Of a DNA stretch of 36,393 bases, positions 1-8,460 are shown piece by piece. Origin of the DNA: an uncultured Kiritimatiellota bacterium. GTDB lineage: Bacteria; Verrucomicrobiota; Kiritimatiellia; RFP12; DVOR01. Under the pieces are notes generated by a model, which saw nothing but the letters and a program-made list of their open reading frames with translations, did not search any database and was not told where the DNA came from. The stretch covers positions 1 to 36,393 of the forward strand of contig CALXOF010000020.1 of the NCBI GenBank assembly GCA_944389945.1, read 5' to 3'. Each line of letters begins with the position of its first letter. Positions within the stretch are counted from its first letter, which is position 1. The translations under genes and the position numbers were made by a program.

Positions 1-363
1 ACCTCTCACATCTTCCAATGTTACCTCATCTCAAAAATTTTCGTCTTCCACAAAAAATATAGTTGACTTAAGGGTCCAGAAATGGGTGTTTAGCGCCCCC
101 TTTTCTCCCAATAGCGTCCACGGAAACAAAGACCCGCGAAGACGTTACTCTTGCAAGAAAGTGAGGCGCGGAAGGAAAGGAGTAGCGGACGTTTAACCCG
201 CAAAGCGACCGGCGTTAACCCATCAGACTTCGTGCGCACTGGCGTCCTCGCAAAAAAGATACCTGCCGATTTCCCCGGACATTCTCACACATTACCAGTC
301 TGTCACTTTCTTTTGCTGCGCCATTCTGGTATCATTTATGAAGTCCGAGAAAGGAGCGCAACG
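1..363. other. Gene-free leader region upstream of cdsA
   Basis: I see no convincing gene here. An open frame runs in from 151, but it lacks a ribosome site and has no cdsA-like sequence before the ATG at 364. The stretch 87-281 shares co-linear anchors with the right half of the mobile element at 32820-33282: GTGTTTAGCGCCCC (87-100), CAATAGCGT (109-117), GGCGCG (165-170), AAAGGAG (176-182) and TTCCCCGGACA (271-281). It may therefore be a diverged relic of that element (inference). Confidence 0.5.
327..335 (+). promoter_or_regulatory. Candidate extended -10 promoter for the cdsA operon
   Basis: TGG followed by TATCAT reads as an extended -10 (TGnTATnnT) 28 bp before the cdsA ATG. No good -35 lies at the usual distance. 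The same TGn-plus-hexamer form appears before the other likely operon starts in this window. Confidence 0.45.
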
Positions 364-1392
364 ATGTTCAACGATTTTATACCCGATACGACCGCGAACG
401 GTGTGAACCCCACCGGTGCGCAACCGCCGCGTCTGGAGGGCCCGCAACCGCAGGAAGAGCAACCGAAGGTCTCCATTCGGAAGCCCAAGCCGGAGCGTGT
501 CATCTGCGGACTCTTTGTGGCGACCTTGTGGTTGTTGGCGATTTTCTTCCTGCCGCCGTGGTCGTTGGTGATTCTGGTGGCGCTTTCTGCACTGATTTGC
601 CTCTTTGAGTTGCGCTCTATGCTCAAGCGGGTGGGGTATGTCTTGCCCTTCTTCTGGATGGCCGTCATGACGGCGCTGTGGTACACCGCAATGTATCTCT
701 CCATGCACTATGCCAAGGGGGACGCAACCGAGCTTGGGCTGACGATGCTCGTGCCGTTTGTGCTGTTGCCTGTCTTTGTGATGGTACTCTTCTTCCGCGT
801 CCTCCTCTCCCGACGCGCGCAGAAACCAATGGAAACGGCGGCTCTGGCTGTTGGTGCCTTCATCTATGTGCCCTATCTGCTTTCCTTCCTTGTCCCAATT
901 GCGCTCTACCCGAAGTTTGACGTCTCTGCGGGCATCTTTATGGCTTTCTCGTTGGTATTGGTCACCAAGCTCTCTGATACGGGCGCCTATTTCGTGGGGA
1001 CGATGCTGGGAAGCCACAAGATGTGCCCGCGGCTCTCTCCAGGCAAGACCTGGGAAGGAACTTGTGGCGGTTACCTCGTCTCCATGATTGGTGCGCTTAT
1101 CATCATCGCTGCGGCCTATATCTTTAAGGATGCCACCTGTCTGGACTTTGTACGAGCATTGACGGATACGCCTGCGAAGGTCATGTGGGCCTTGCTGACG
1201 GTCATCGTGTTGGTGACGGTCGGTATCTGTGGCGACCTGCTGGAATCGCTCTTCAAGCGCCAGTGCGGTGTGAAGGATTCCTCCGCGCTCTTCCCCGCGA
1301 TGGGTGGTTTCTTCGACACCTTCGACAGCATCATCTTCGTGCCGGCGGCCTTCATCTTTATGGTCGCACTGGGCGGGCTCATCCTAAGCTAA
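364..1392 (+). CDS. cdsA: Phosphatidate cytidylyltransferase (CDP-diglyceride synthase)
   Basis: Integral membrane enzyme that makes CDP-diacylglycerol from phosphatidate and CTP for phospholipid synthesis. The 342-aa product has several hydrophobic helices. Its C-terminal third carries the family signature: KLSDTGAYFVG, then SPGKTWEGT, then GDLLESLFKR..GVKDSS and a final GGFFDTFDS. The start at 364 follows GAGAAAGGAG (347-355). Extending upstream to 151 would add about 70 unrelated residues, so I reject it. The usual PGHGG..DR.D of the signature reads PAMGG..DT.D here, a deviation I cannot judge as functional or not. The N-terminal 40 residues are hydrophilic and Pro-rich. It leads a tight operon, with dxr starting 6 nt after the stop, matching the widespread cdsA-dxr pairing; uppS and rseP, frequent neighbours elsewhere, are not seen. 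Confidence 0.93.
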   Translation: MFNDFIPDTTANGVNPTGAQPPRLEGPQPQEEQPKVSIRKPKPERVICGLFVATLWLLAIFFLPPWSLVILVALSALICLFELRSMLKRVGYVLPFFWMAVMTALWYTAMYLSMHYAKGDATELGLTMLVPFVLLPVFVMVLFFRVLLSRRAQKPMETAALAVGAFIYVPYLLSFLVPIALYPKFDVSAGIFMAFSLVLVTKLSDTGAYFVGTMLGSHKMCPRLSPGKTWEGTCGGYLVSMIGALIIIAAAYIFKDATCLDFVRALTDTPAKVMWALLTVIVLVTVGICGDLLESLFKRQCGVKDSSALFPAMGGFFDTFDSIIFVPAAFIFMVALGGLILS

Positions 1393-1398
1393 GACAAT

Positions 1399-2544
1399 AT
1401 GTGTAAGAAACGATTGGTCATACTTGGCGCCACAGGCTCCATCGGAGCGAGTACGCTCCGCGTGGTCGCCGCGCACCCGGACCTGTTCGAGGTCGTCGGC
1501 CTGGCCGCAGGACGCGATGCCGCGAAGTTGCGGGAGTTAGCCGCACGTTTCGGCGTACGTAACCTGGCACTCGCGGATTCCGATGACCCCACCATTCCCC
1601 ACGGCAAGCAAGCCCTCTGCGAACTGGCCGCGCACCCGGATGCCGACTTGACGGTAATGGCCATCGCCGGCATGGCGGGCTATGAACCAACCCTCGCAGC
1701 CATCGAGGCCGGGCACGATGTGGCCCTCGCTACCAAGGAAGTCCTCGTCATGGCTGGCGAGGAGGTCATGCGCCGCCGCGTCGCTAAGGGGGTGCGTATC
1801 CTCCCCTTGGATTCCGAACACTCTGCGCTCTTCCAGGCGCTCCAAAGCGAGATTTACCGCCCCGCCTGCGTCCGCACAGCCGATGAACCGGCCGCGGAGA
1901 CGCGCGTGGCCGAAGCCATCCTCACGGCTAGTGGCGGCCCCTTCCTACGACGCGAACACCTGGATTGGAAGCGCGTCACCGTTGCCGAGGCGCTCAACCA
2001 TCCGCGGTGGCGTATGGGACCAAAGGTGACGATTGACTCCGCCACCATGATGAACAAGGGCCTGGAGCTCATTGAGGCCATCCACCTCTTCAACCTCCGT
2101 CCGGACCAACTCCGCGTGTGGATTCATCCGCAGAGCATTGTCCACTCTTTGGTGCGCTTCCGCGATGGGGCCCTGTTGGCCCAGCTCGGTGTGACGGACA
2201 TGGCCCTGCCCATCCAATACGCGCTCACGTGGCCAGACCGTGCCGACGATGCACCTGTTGAACCCCTCACCCTTGCGCAAATGCAGGGGCTGGAGTTTAT
2301 CGAACCCGATTTGTCGCGTTTCCCCTGCCTGCGTCTGGTCTTCGAAGCCTTGCCGCACGGCGCTTGGACGCACCCCATTTTGACCCTGGCCAACGAGGTC
2401 GCCGTGCGCGCCTTCCTCGCTGGACGCATCACCGCAGACCGTATCGTAACCGTCATCGAGGAATCCTTGGCCGTCGGACCGGCCTCCTTCGATGACATTC
2501 TCCGCCGGGCCGAAGCTTCCGTGGCTCGTTTCGCCGCATCATGA
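1399..2544 (+). CDS. dxr: 1-deoxy-D-xylulose 5-phosphate reductoisomerase
   Basis: Catalyses the NADPH-dependent conversion of DXP to MEP, the committed step of the non-mevalonate isoprenoid pathway, in the cytosol. The 381-aa length is normal for the family. The N-terminal NADPH-binding motif GATGSIGAST is at residues 10-19. It is followed by ATKEVLVMAGE, the metal/substrate block LDSEHSALFQ, ASGGPF, the NHPRWRMGPKVTIDSATMMNKGLE block and the C-terminal helical domain. It lies 6 nt behind cdsA, and its stop overlaps the manA start by 4 nt (ATGA), implying translational coupling. The call is firm. Confidence 0.96.
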   Translation: MCKKRLVILGATGSIGASTLRVVAAHPDLFEVVGLAAGRDAAKLRELAARFGVRNLALADSDDPTIPHGKQALCELAAHPDADLTVMAIAGMAGYEPTLAAIEAGHDVALATKEVLVMAGEEVMRRRVAKGVRILPLDSEHSALFQALQSEIYRPACVRTADEPAAETRVAEAILTASGGPFLRREHLDWKRVTVAEALNHPRWRMGPKVTIDSATMMNKGLELIEAIHLFNLRPDQLRVWIHPQSIVHSLVRFRDGALLAQLGVTDMALPIQYALTWPDRADDAPVEPLTLAQMQGLEFIEPDLSRFPCLRLVFEALPHGAWTHPILTLANEVAVRAFLAGRITADRIVTVIEESLAVGPASFDDILRRAEASVARFAAS

Positions 2545-3464
2545 AGACCCATCCGCTCTATCCCTTTATGTTCCGTCCCCAGTATCGCGATTATATCTGG
2601 GGCGGCGATGCCATTGCCACACGCTACAACCGTGCCAACACCCCGCGTCCATGCGCGGAAAGTTGGGAGATTTGCGGCCTTCCGGGATACGAAAGCATCG
2701 TCACGAACGGCCCCTTCGAGGGCGTGGACCTCGGGAAGCTCACCCAAACCTTCGGGCGCGACTTGGTTGGTGCCAAGGCCACGGATCCGGAACGTTTCCC
2801 TCTCCTCATCAAAATTCTGGACGTCCACAGCCGTCTCTCTGTTCAAGTCCACCCGGATGCCGAAGCTGCCAAAATTCTGGGTGGTGACCCCAAACACGAG
2901 ATGTGGTACGTCCTCGATGCCGCGCCGAACGCCATGCTCTGGGCCGGTCTTCGCCCGAATGCCGATCTCGCCAACCTCGCAGAGACCTCCTTGGTCGCCC
3001 ATGTCACGCATCCCGGCGAGGTCTACGACATTCCCTCCGGCCTCGTCCACTGCATTGGCCCCGGCAACTTGCTTTACGAAGTGCAGCAATCTAGCGACAC
3101 CACCCTGCGCGTTCACGACTGGGGGCGTGGCCGCCCCACCCAACCAGAGGCCGCACGCGTCGCCATCCGCAAGGAACTCCAAACCTCCCCCCTTCTGCCG
3201 CCTTCCACCAAGCGGGACCTCCGGCCGCGTCTCACCACACCGGTCTTCGATTTCGCCACCCTCTCCCTCTCTCGTAGCCGGACCCTCCACACCACGGAGC
3301 AGAGCTTCATGATTCTCTTCTGCGCCGAGGGTAAGACAACGCTCGAACATGACGGCCCCCACCCCCTCACCCTTCTGCCGGGTGACTCCGTGCTTGTTCC
3401 GGCGCGCCAAACCTTCATCCTCCACCCCTTCGCCCCCACCAAACTCCTCATCACCTCGCTCTAA
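2541..3464 (+). CDS. manA: Mannose-6-phosphate isomerase, type I cupin
   Basis: Zinc enzyme interconverting fructose 6-phosphate and mannose 6-phosphate, linking glycolysis to GDP-mannose and glycan synthesis. The 307-aa length fits the short Bacillus-type class I proteins. Visible family features are the N-terminal P.YRDYIWGG, the zinc-site motif SVQVHPD (the Q-x-H pair), EMWYVLDA and the block YDIPSGLVHCIGPGNLLYEVQ, with the conserved Arg of TLRVHDWGR behind it. A second, degenerate cupin fold fills the C-terminus. The start overlaps the dxr stop (ATGA) and the next gene begins 3 nt after its stop, so all are probably translated from one mRNA. A dedicated link to dxr is not evident. Confidence 0.9.
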   Translation: MKTHPLYPFMFRPQYRDYIWGGDAIATRYNRANTPRPCAESWEICGLPGYESIVTNGPFEGVDLGKLTQTFGRDLVGAKATDPERFPLLIKILDVHSRLSVQVHPDAEAAKILGGDPKHEMWYVLDAAPNAMLWAGLRPNADLANLAETSLVAHVTHPGEVYDIPSGLVHCIGPGNLLYEVQQSSDTTLRVHDWGRGRPTQPEAARVAIRKELQTSPLLPPSTKRDLRPRLTTPVFDFATLSLSRSRTLHTTEQSFMILFCAEGKTTLEHDGPHPLTLLPGDSVLVPARQTFILHPFAPTKLLITSL

Positions 3465-3467
3465 CCC

Positions 3468-4739
3468 ATGCCTCGCTCCACGCTCAAGTTCTCTCCTGTC
3501 CTCCAACCCTTCTTCCGGTCTTTGGGCAAAGTGTTGTCCCCCATCTGGCGTGGCCTCTGCAAGGTATGCTATTGGCTCTCGCTCCCGCCGCGCTGGATTG
3601 GTCTGGGGGTGCTCTGGTGTTTCCGCTGGGTGGGACTCCTCTGGAAGAAACTGCCTCAAGGTTTCCGTGACGGTACGGCACGCGTCTATGCCTCGGCCCC
3701 AATACGCGTGGTGCGCATGTTCATCTTTGTCCTGGCTTGTGTGCTCTTCTGGATTCTGTTTCTCTTCCTCAGCGGGGCCTTCGGCCCGATCATCCGTTGG
3801 CTTGCGCCGCCCATTGCCCGTGTTTACGGTTACGAAATCTCCATCCAGGAATGTGTCGTCAGGCCGCTTTCTGATAACATCCGTATCGCCGGGTTCCGCC
3901 TCGACACCGTCGGCTCCCCTCGCATCGGCACCGATGCACCCCTCATCTCCTTGGATTCCCTCCAATGCAAGCCCATGGAGGGCTACATTCGAGCCGACAA
4001 CCTCCGCATCGGGAATCCGGACTCCTTCCATTACGCCGAGGATGGCGACGAGTATTACGCCGAGAATCCCTTCTTGACGCTCTCGTTGGCCGAGATCAAG
4101 GTCGATCTCGAAACCCTCTCTTCGTCCTCGGACGAAATTGTCATCGAATTGATTCGTGTCCATGGTCTGAACGTCCTCTATGCGCTTGACTATGACACCG
4201 ACAACGTCACGGCCCTCACCGCCCAACTGATGCCGCCAAAGACGGAATCAACACCCACACCGACTGCCGAACCCGCGCCCACGCCGGCACCTGAATCCAC
4301 GCCCTCCTCCGCGCCAGAATCCCAAGTTGTCTCCGCCGAGCAACCCGTTGACGGGGTACCCCAAGCGCCGCAGACAAACGTCCGAGTCCTCTTGGCAGAC
4401 TTCAAGGACAACAACGTCACCGTCCGCTGGGTCATCGCCGGCGCCGTGCCGGCCTCCATCCCCTGCCCGATTCCGGACTTTGTCATGGAGGATATGAGCA
4501 CCCAAGAGGTGCAGGATCAGATCGAAACCATCATAACGCCCATCCGCGACGCCATCGATACCGCAAACGCTGCCATTAACGCAGCCGGCAAAGCGGTCGG
4601 TGCCGCCATCAAAACCACCACGGAGGTTCTCGGCTCCGCCGGGGTAGCCATCGGCGATGGTGCCAAGGCTGTCTCGGATACGACCGAAAGTATCATCGGC
4701 GGCGCGCTTAACCTCTTCTCTGGGGACGACGAGGAGTGA
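3468..4739 (+). CDS. AsmA-like membrane-anchored protein, truncated form
   Basis: I recognise only a loose AsmA-type pattern. The 423-aa product has a basic, Trp-rich N-terminus with a strong transmembrane helix at about residues 82-104. This is followed by the typical AsmA entry region (GYEISIQECVV..., then strands such as ISLDSLQCKPMEG and IVIELIRVHGLNVLYAL), suggesting a periplasmic segment anchored in the inner membrane. A Pro/Thr/Ser-rich linker covers about 260-290. The last 60 residues are Ala-rich and probably helical. AsmA family proteins are usually longer and help move lipids between membranes; here most of the beta-rich body is missing. It lies 3 nt after manA and immediately before the SAH-hydrolase-like gene. 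Function is uncertain. Confidence 0.5.
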   Translation: MPRSTLKFSPVLQPFFRSLGKVLSPIWRGLCKVCYWLSLPPRWIGLGVLWCFRWVGLLWKKLPQGFRDGTARVYASAPIRVVRMFIFVLACVLFWILFLFLSGAFGPIIRWLAPPIARVYGYEISIQECVVRPLSDNIRIAGFRLDTVGSPRIGTDAPLISLDSLQCKPMEGYIRADNLRIGNPDSFHYAEDGDEYYAENPFLTLSLAEIKVDLETLSSSSDEIVIELIRVHGLNVLYALDYDTDNVTALTAQLMPPKTESTPTPTAEPAPTPAPESTPSSAPESQVVSAEQPVDGVPQAPQTNVRVLLADFKDNNVTVRWVIAGAVPASIPCPIPDFVMEDMSTQEVQDQIETIITPIRDAIDTANAAINAAGKAVGAAIKTTTEVLGSAGVAIGDGAKAVSDTTESIIGGALNLFSGDDEE

Positions 4740-4741
4740 CC

Positions 4742-5794
4742 ATGACGCGGCAGGAGGCAGAGGCAACGCTCGCGCGGGACTATCCGCCTAACGACTGCCC
4801 CGCGCTCACTGCCCAACATAACGCATGGGGCCAGGCCCGGCCGCTTGCCGGGCTGACCGTCCTGGACGCCACGCCGCTCTTCCGTAACACGCTGGTCAAG
4901 CATCTCGCGCTCCAAGCCGCGGGCGCAGAGGTCTGGGTCGGTTATGGTCGCGCCATGCCTTTCGATCCCATCGCCGCCGAAATGACCCCCGTATTGAGGC
5001 TAAAGATTCCGGATGCCGCGCGCCTGGCGCAGGGCTTCGATGTCGTTCTCGATTGTGCCGCTGCCTTCTCGGATATCCCCGCACGCCTCGGCTATGCGGA
5101 GCTCACCCGCTCCGGCATCGCCGGCTACCGTACGATTGCCAAGTCCAAACCCGTCTTCAACGTGGATGGGAGCAGAATTAAGACCTTTGAAACCGCGCTC
5201 GGCACCGGCGACGGACTCATCCGTGGCCTTCGACACTTCGGCATCAACGACCTGCACGGTAAGACCGCGGTTGTCTTCGGATGTGGCAAGGTCGGCCGCG
5301 GTATCCTCTTCCGCCTCGCACACGAGGGTGCGCACTGTTTCGTCGTTGACCCCGCTCGCCCCCTGCCTCCGCAAGACGTGACGCTCGCAAATGACCCGGA
5401 TGCGTTACTCCGCCGCGCCGACCTCATCGTCACCGCCACCGGCATCAAAGACGCCGCCGCGTCCCACGCCCCTGCCATCCTCGCCTCCCACGCCATCCTC
5501 GCCAACATGGGCGTAGAGGATGAGTTCGGCCCGACCATCCCCGCCGACCGCGTCCTCAACGCAAAGGCCCCTCTCAACTTCGTGCTCACGGACCCCACCC
5601 GCATGCGCTACATCGACCCGACAATGGCCCTTCACAACCTCGTCGCCCTCCGCCTGGCCCAAACCGACTTCGCCCCCGGCCTCTTCCTCCCCGACCCGGC
5701 AGACGAATCCGCCATCCTCGCCTCCCTCCCCAAATCCCTCGTGGACGAGCTGACCGCCTTCGAGACCGCACAGCAAGGAGCCTCCCATGTTTGA
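4742..5794 (+). CDS. S-adenosylhomocysteine-hydrolase-like NAD-binding protein
   Basis: A 350-aa protein resembling the core of adenosylhomocysteinase but well below its usual 420-480 residues. Residues 36-64 mimic the substrate-domain block ending in GAEVWVG. Residues 134-160 (KSKPVFN.D...KTFETALGTGDG) align with the catalytic KS.FDN....ES..DG segment. A Rossmann loop GCGKVGRG is at about 180-187. The catalytic Lys is kept, but the following Asp-Asn pair reads Asn-Val and the His of the substrate domain is not in its place, so substrate specificity is probably changed. I chose ATG 4742, 5 nt behind GAGGAG. GTG 4736 is also possible but lies inside the Shine-Dalgarno. The gene overlaps the downstream SAH/MTA deaminase by 8 nt, which suggests a two-step pathway: deamination to S-inosylhomocysteine, then hydrolysis. 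Confidence 0.68.
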   Translation: MTRQEAEATLARDYPPNDCPALTAQHNAWGQARPLAGLTVLDATPLFRNTLVKHLALQAAGAEVWVGYGRAMPFDPIAAEMTPVLRLKIPDAARLAQGFDVVLDCAAAFSDIPARLGYAELTRSGIAGYRTIAKSKPVFNVDGSRIKTFETALGTGDGLIRGLRHFGINDLHGKTAVVFGCGKVGRGILFRLAHEGAHCFVVDPARPLPPQDVTLANDPDALLRRADLIVTATGIKDAAASHAPAILASHAILANMGVEDEFGPTIPADRVLNAKAPLNFVLTDPTRMRYIDPTMALHNLVALRLAQTDFAPGLFLPDPADESAILASLPKSLVDELTAFETAQQGASHV

Positions 5795-7040
5795 CCTCAT
5801 CCTCTCCAATGCCCTCCTCAAAGGCCGCCGCGTCGATGTCGCCGTCCAAGGTTCCCGCTTTGCCGCCGTTGAACCTGCCGGCACGCTCGCCCAGGCCGGA
5901 ACCCGCGAACGCCTCGACTGTTCCCACTTCCTCCTCCGTCCCCCCTTCTACAACACCCACACCCACCAGGCCATGACCCTCCTGCGCGGCATCGATGACG
6001 ACTGCGCCCTCATGGACTGGCTCACCCGCGAGATTTGGCCCCGCGAGGCTCGCCTCACCCCCAATACCGTCTATGCCGGCACGCGTCTCGCCATCCTCGA
6101 AGGCCTCAAGAGCGGGTGCGTCGCCTTCAACGACATGTACTTCCATCAACCCGCCGTCATCCGCGCCGCCACGGAAATGGGTGTCCGCGCCCGCATTGGT
6201 CTGATGTACATGGATCAGGTCAGCGACCACATCGAGAACGACGCCACCCTCGCACTCCGCGACGCCCTGCCCCCCACTATTGGACTCTCCATCGCCCCCC
6301 ACGCCCTCTACACCACCTCCCCCGAACTCCTCCGCCGCGTCGCCGCTCAAGCCGAATCCCTCGGCCTGCCCCTCCACATCCATGCCGCCGAGACCACTGC
6401 CGAAACCGCCATCGCCAAGGAACGCTTCGGCTTCGACTCCCCCCTCGCCTACCTCGATTTCTGCGGCATTCTCCGTCCCGGCACCATCCTCGCCCACTGT
6501 TGCCACGCCACCGAAGCCGACCTCGCCCTTATCGCCGAACGTGGCTGCTTCGTCGCCCACTGCCCACAGTCCAACCAAAAGCTCGCCAGCGGCGTCTTCC
6601 CCTGGGCCAAGGCCGCCGCCGCGGGTGTCCGCATCACTATCGGTACCGATGGCGCCGCCTCCAACAACGGCCTCTCCATGATTGCCGAGGCCAAGGCCGC
6701 CGCCCTCTCCGCCAAACTCGGGGCCGGCGCACCAGATGCCCTCCGCTTTGCCGACCTCGACCGCGCCGTCACCGAAGAGGCCGCCGCCGCCCTCGGCTTC
6801 CCCAACGCCGGCCGTATCGTCCCCGGCGCCGACGCCGACTTCATCCTGGTCGACCTCGAAACCCCCGTCTTCGCCGGCGGCGGTGACCCCGATGCCAACT
6901 TTATCTACGCCGCCGATTCCTCCTGCGTCGATACCGTTGCCTGTGCCGGTCGCCTCCTCATGCGCGGCCACCAAGTCCCCGGCGAAGCCGACATCCTCGC
7001 CGCCGCCCGCACCGCCTCCGCCACCCTCCTCACACCCTGA
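5787..7040 (+). CDS. mtaD: Amidohydrolase, MTA/SAH deaminase-like
   Basis: Zinc-dependent deaminase of the TIM-barrel amidohydrolase superfamily. The sequence follows the 5'-methylthioadenosine/S-adenosylhomocysteine deaminase pattern: NTHTHQAMTLLRG (metal His near 58 and 60), a DW....IWPRE segment, SGCVAFNDMYF, APHALYT, HIHAAET (metal His near 199), AHCCHAT (near 236) and TDGAASNN (catalytic Asp near 286). At 417 aa the length is normal. AAGGAG at 5775-5780 supports ATG 5787. It overlaps the SAH-hydrolase-like gene by 8 nt, and metK is the next gene, a context pointing to SAH or MTA rather than guanine or atrazine-type substrates. Exact substrate choice within the family cannot be read from sequence alone. 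Confidence 0.82.
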   Translation: MFDLILSNALLKGRRVDVAVQGSRFAAVEPAGTLAQAGTRERLDCSHFLLRPPFYNTHTHQAMTLLRGIDDDCALMDWLTREIWPREARLTPNTVYAGTRLAILEGLKSGCVAFNDMYFHQPAVIRAATEMGVRARIGLMYMDQVSDHIENDATLALRDALPPTIGLSIAPHALYTTSPELLRRVAAQAESLGLPLHIHAAETTAETAIAKERFGFDSPLAYLDFCGILRPGTILAHCCHATEADLALIAERGCFVAHCPQSNQKLASGVFPWAKAAAAGVRITIGTDGAASNNGLSMIAEAKAAALSAKLGAGAPDALRFADLDRAVTEEAAAALGFPNAGRIVPGADADFILVDLETPVFAGGGDPDANFIYAADSSCVDTVACAGRLLMRGHQVPGEADILAAARTASATLLTP

Positions 7041-7106
7041 TTCCCACCGCTAGAGGCTAGGTCTTTCACGGCGGCTTCGCCAGTCGCGCTTGCCGCGCGT
7101 TCTGTG

Positions 7107-7144
7107 GCCGTGGAAGGTTTGACCCTTCGGGCCTGCACGCTCCG
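7107..7144 (+). repeat. REP-like palindromic element, copy 1
   Basis: Carries GCCGTGGAAGGTTT, then the small hairpin CCCTTCGGG, then CCTGCACGCTCCG. It matches copies at 10123-10162, 15921-15952 (minus) and 25822-25859, where the hairpin reads GGCGCTTCGCGCC. It sits in the 222-bp gap between the deaminase gene and metK. Confidence 0.75.
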
Positions 7145-7223
7145 TTCTCCGGGGCGCATCAGCGCCCCACAGTGCCCCACAAGATTACCATTTTGTGAAG
7201 AAAATAGAGGACGCGCACAAATG

Positions 7224-7232
7224 TGATATAAT
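7224..7232 (+). promoter_or_regulatory. Consensus extended -10 promoter for metK
   Basis: TGA followed by a perfect TATAAT forms an extended -10, 30 bp before the metK ATG. No recognisable -35 sits 16-19 bp upstream. The short leader it implies leaves no room for a SAM riboswitch, and none is seen. Confidence 0.65.
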
Positions 7233-7262
7233 TAGCCCACTTTCATTAAAACAGGAACCGAC

Positions 7263-8444
7263 ATGAGCAAGCTTTCCGTCAGACACGTCTACACCTCCGA
7301 ATCCGTCTCCGAGGGGCACCCCGACAAGGTCGCCGACGCTATTTCCGATGCCATCCTTGATGCCTGCCTTGCGCTCGACCCGCATGCGCACGTCGCCTGT
7401 GAGACGGCTTGCGGCATGAACCTGGTCGTGAACCTGGGCGAGGTGACCTGTCGTGGCTTCGAAACCGTCAACACCAAGGCCATTGCCCAGCGCGTCATCC
7501 AGAAGATTGGTTACGACCGCCCCGAGGAGGGCTTCTGCTGGCAAGATTTCACCTACGTCAACAACCTGCACGCACAGTCCCCCGACATCAACCAGGGCGT
7601 CGTCCGCGAAGACCCCGAGGAACAGGGCGCCGGTGACCAGGGCATGATGTTCGGCTACGCCACCGACGAGACCCCCGAGCGCCTGCCGCTTCCGCTCGTC
7701 TGTTCTAACCGTATTCTCCGTCGTTTGGCCGCGCTCCGCCACAGTGGAGAGCTTCCTTGGCTCCGCCCCGATGCCAAGGCTCAGGTCTCCGTCCTCTACA
7801 ATGGCGGCAAGCCCCAGGCCATCACCGACGTTGTCTGCTCCCACCAGACCACTGCCGACGTCTCCGAGAAGGTCATCCACCAGACCATCGGCGAGGTCAT
7901 CCGTGAGGTCCTCACCCCCACCGGTCTCCTCTCTGCCAACACCGCCCTGCACATCAATCCCACCGGCCGCTTCGTCATCGGCGGCCCCGCGGGCGACTCC
8001 GGCATCACCGGCCGTAAAATCATCGTCGACACCTATGGTGGCGTCGGTTCGCACGGTGGTGGCGCCTTCAGCGGCAAAGACCCCTCCAAGGTCGACCGTT
8101 CCGCGGCCTACTACGCCCGCTACGTCGCCCGCAACATCATCGCCGCCGGCCTCGCCGAGAAGTGCGAAATCCAGGTGGCCTACGCCATCGGCGTGGCCCG
8201 CCCCATGAGCATCAACGTCTCCACCTACGGCACCGGCAAGGTCGCCGAGGACTGCATCGCGGACTTCCTCCTCAGCGGCGAGCTCTTCGACTTCCGCCCC
8301 GCCGCCATCATCCGCGACCTCGGCCTCCTCACCCCCACCGGCTGGAACTACGCCGACAACTGCGTCTACGGCCACTTCGGCCGCACCAGCGTCCCCTGGG
8401 AGCGCGAAGACCGCGCCGAGGCCCTCCGCGAAGCACTCCTCTAA
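7263..8444 (+). CDS. metK: S-adenosylmethionine synthetase
   Basis: Makes SAM from methionine and ATP in the cytosol. The 393-aa length is typical. All hallmark motifs are present: SVSEGHPDKVAD near the N-terminus (metal and ATP binding), GAGDQGMMFGYATDE in the middle, and GGGAFSGKDPSKVDRSAAY, the phosphate-binding loop, in the C-terminal domain. A weak Shine-Dalgarno (AGGA, 7253-7256) precedes ATG 7263, and an extended -10 lies just upstream. An alkaline phosphatase gene follows 16 nt after the stop. The SAH-processing genes directly upstream make this a SAM production and recycling neighbourhood, although metK appears to have its own promoter. Confidence 0.97.
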   Translation: MSKLSVRHVYTSESVSEGHPDKVADAISDAILDACLALDPHAHVACETACGMNLVVNLGEVTCRGFETVNTKAIAQRVIQKIGYDRPEEGFCWQDFTYVNNLHAQSPDINQGVVREDPEEQGAGDQGMMFGYATDETPERLPLPLVCSNRILRRLAALRHSGELPWLRPDAKAQVSVLYNGGKPQAITDVVCSHQTTADVSEKVIHQTIGEVIREVLTPTGLLSANTALHINPTGRFVIGGPAGDSGITGRKIIVDTYGGVGSHGGGAFSGKDPSKVDRSAAYYARYVARNIIAAGLAEKCEIQVAYAIGVARPMSINVSTYGTGKVAEDCIADFLLSGELFDFRPAAIIRDLGLLTPTGWNYADNCVYGHFGRTSVPWEREDRAEALREALL

Positions 8445-8460
8445 CCATCCGAGATAGGCC

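Noticed and set aside
151..363. In-frame extension of cdsA to an upstream ATG
   Set aside because: No ribosome site at 151, no family similarity in the extension, and a good GAGAAAGGAG exactly placed for ATG 364. The predicted promoter lies inside the extension.
7041..7262. SAM riboswitch upstream of metK
   Set aside because: The predicted start leaves a leader of only about 25 nt, and I see no SAM-I/II/IV core or terminator pair in the gap.
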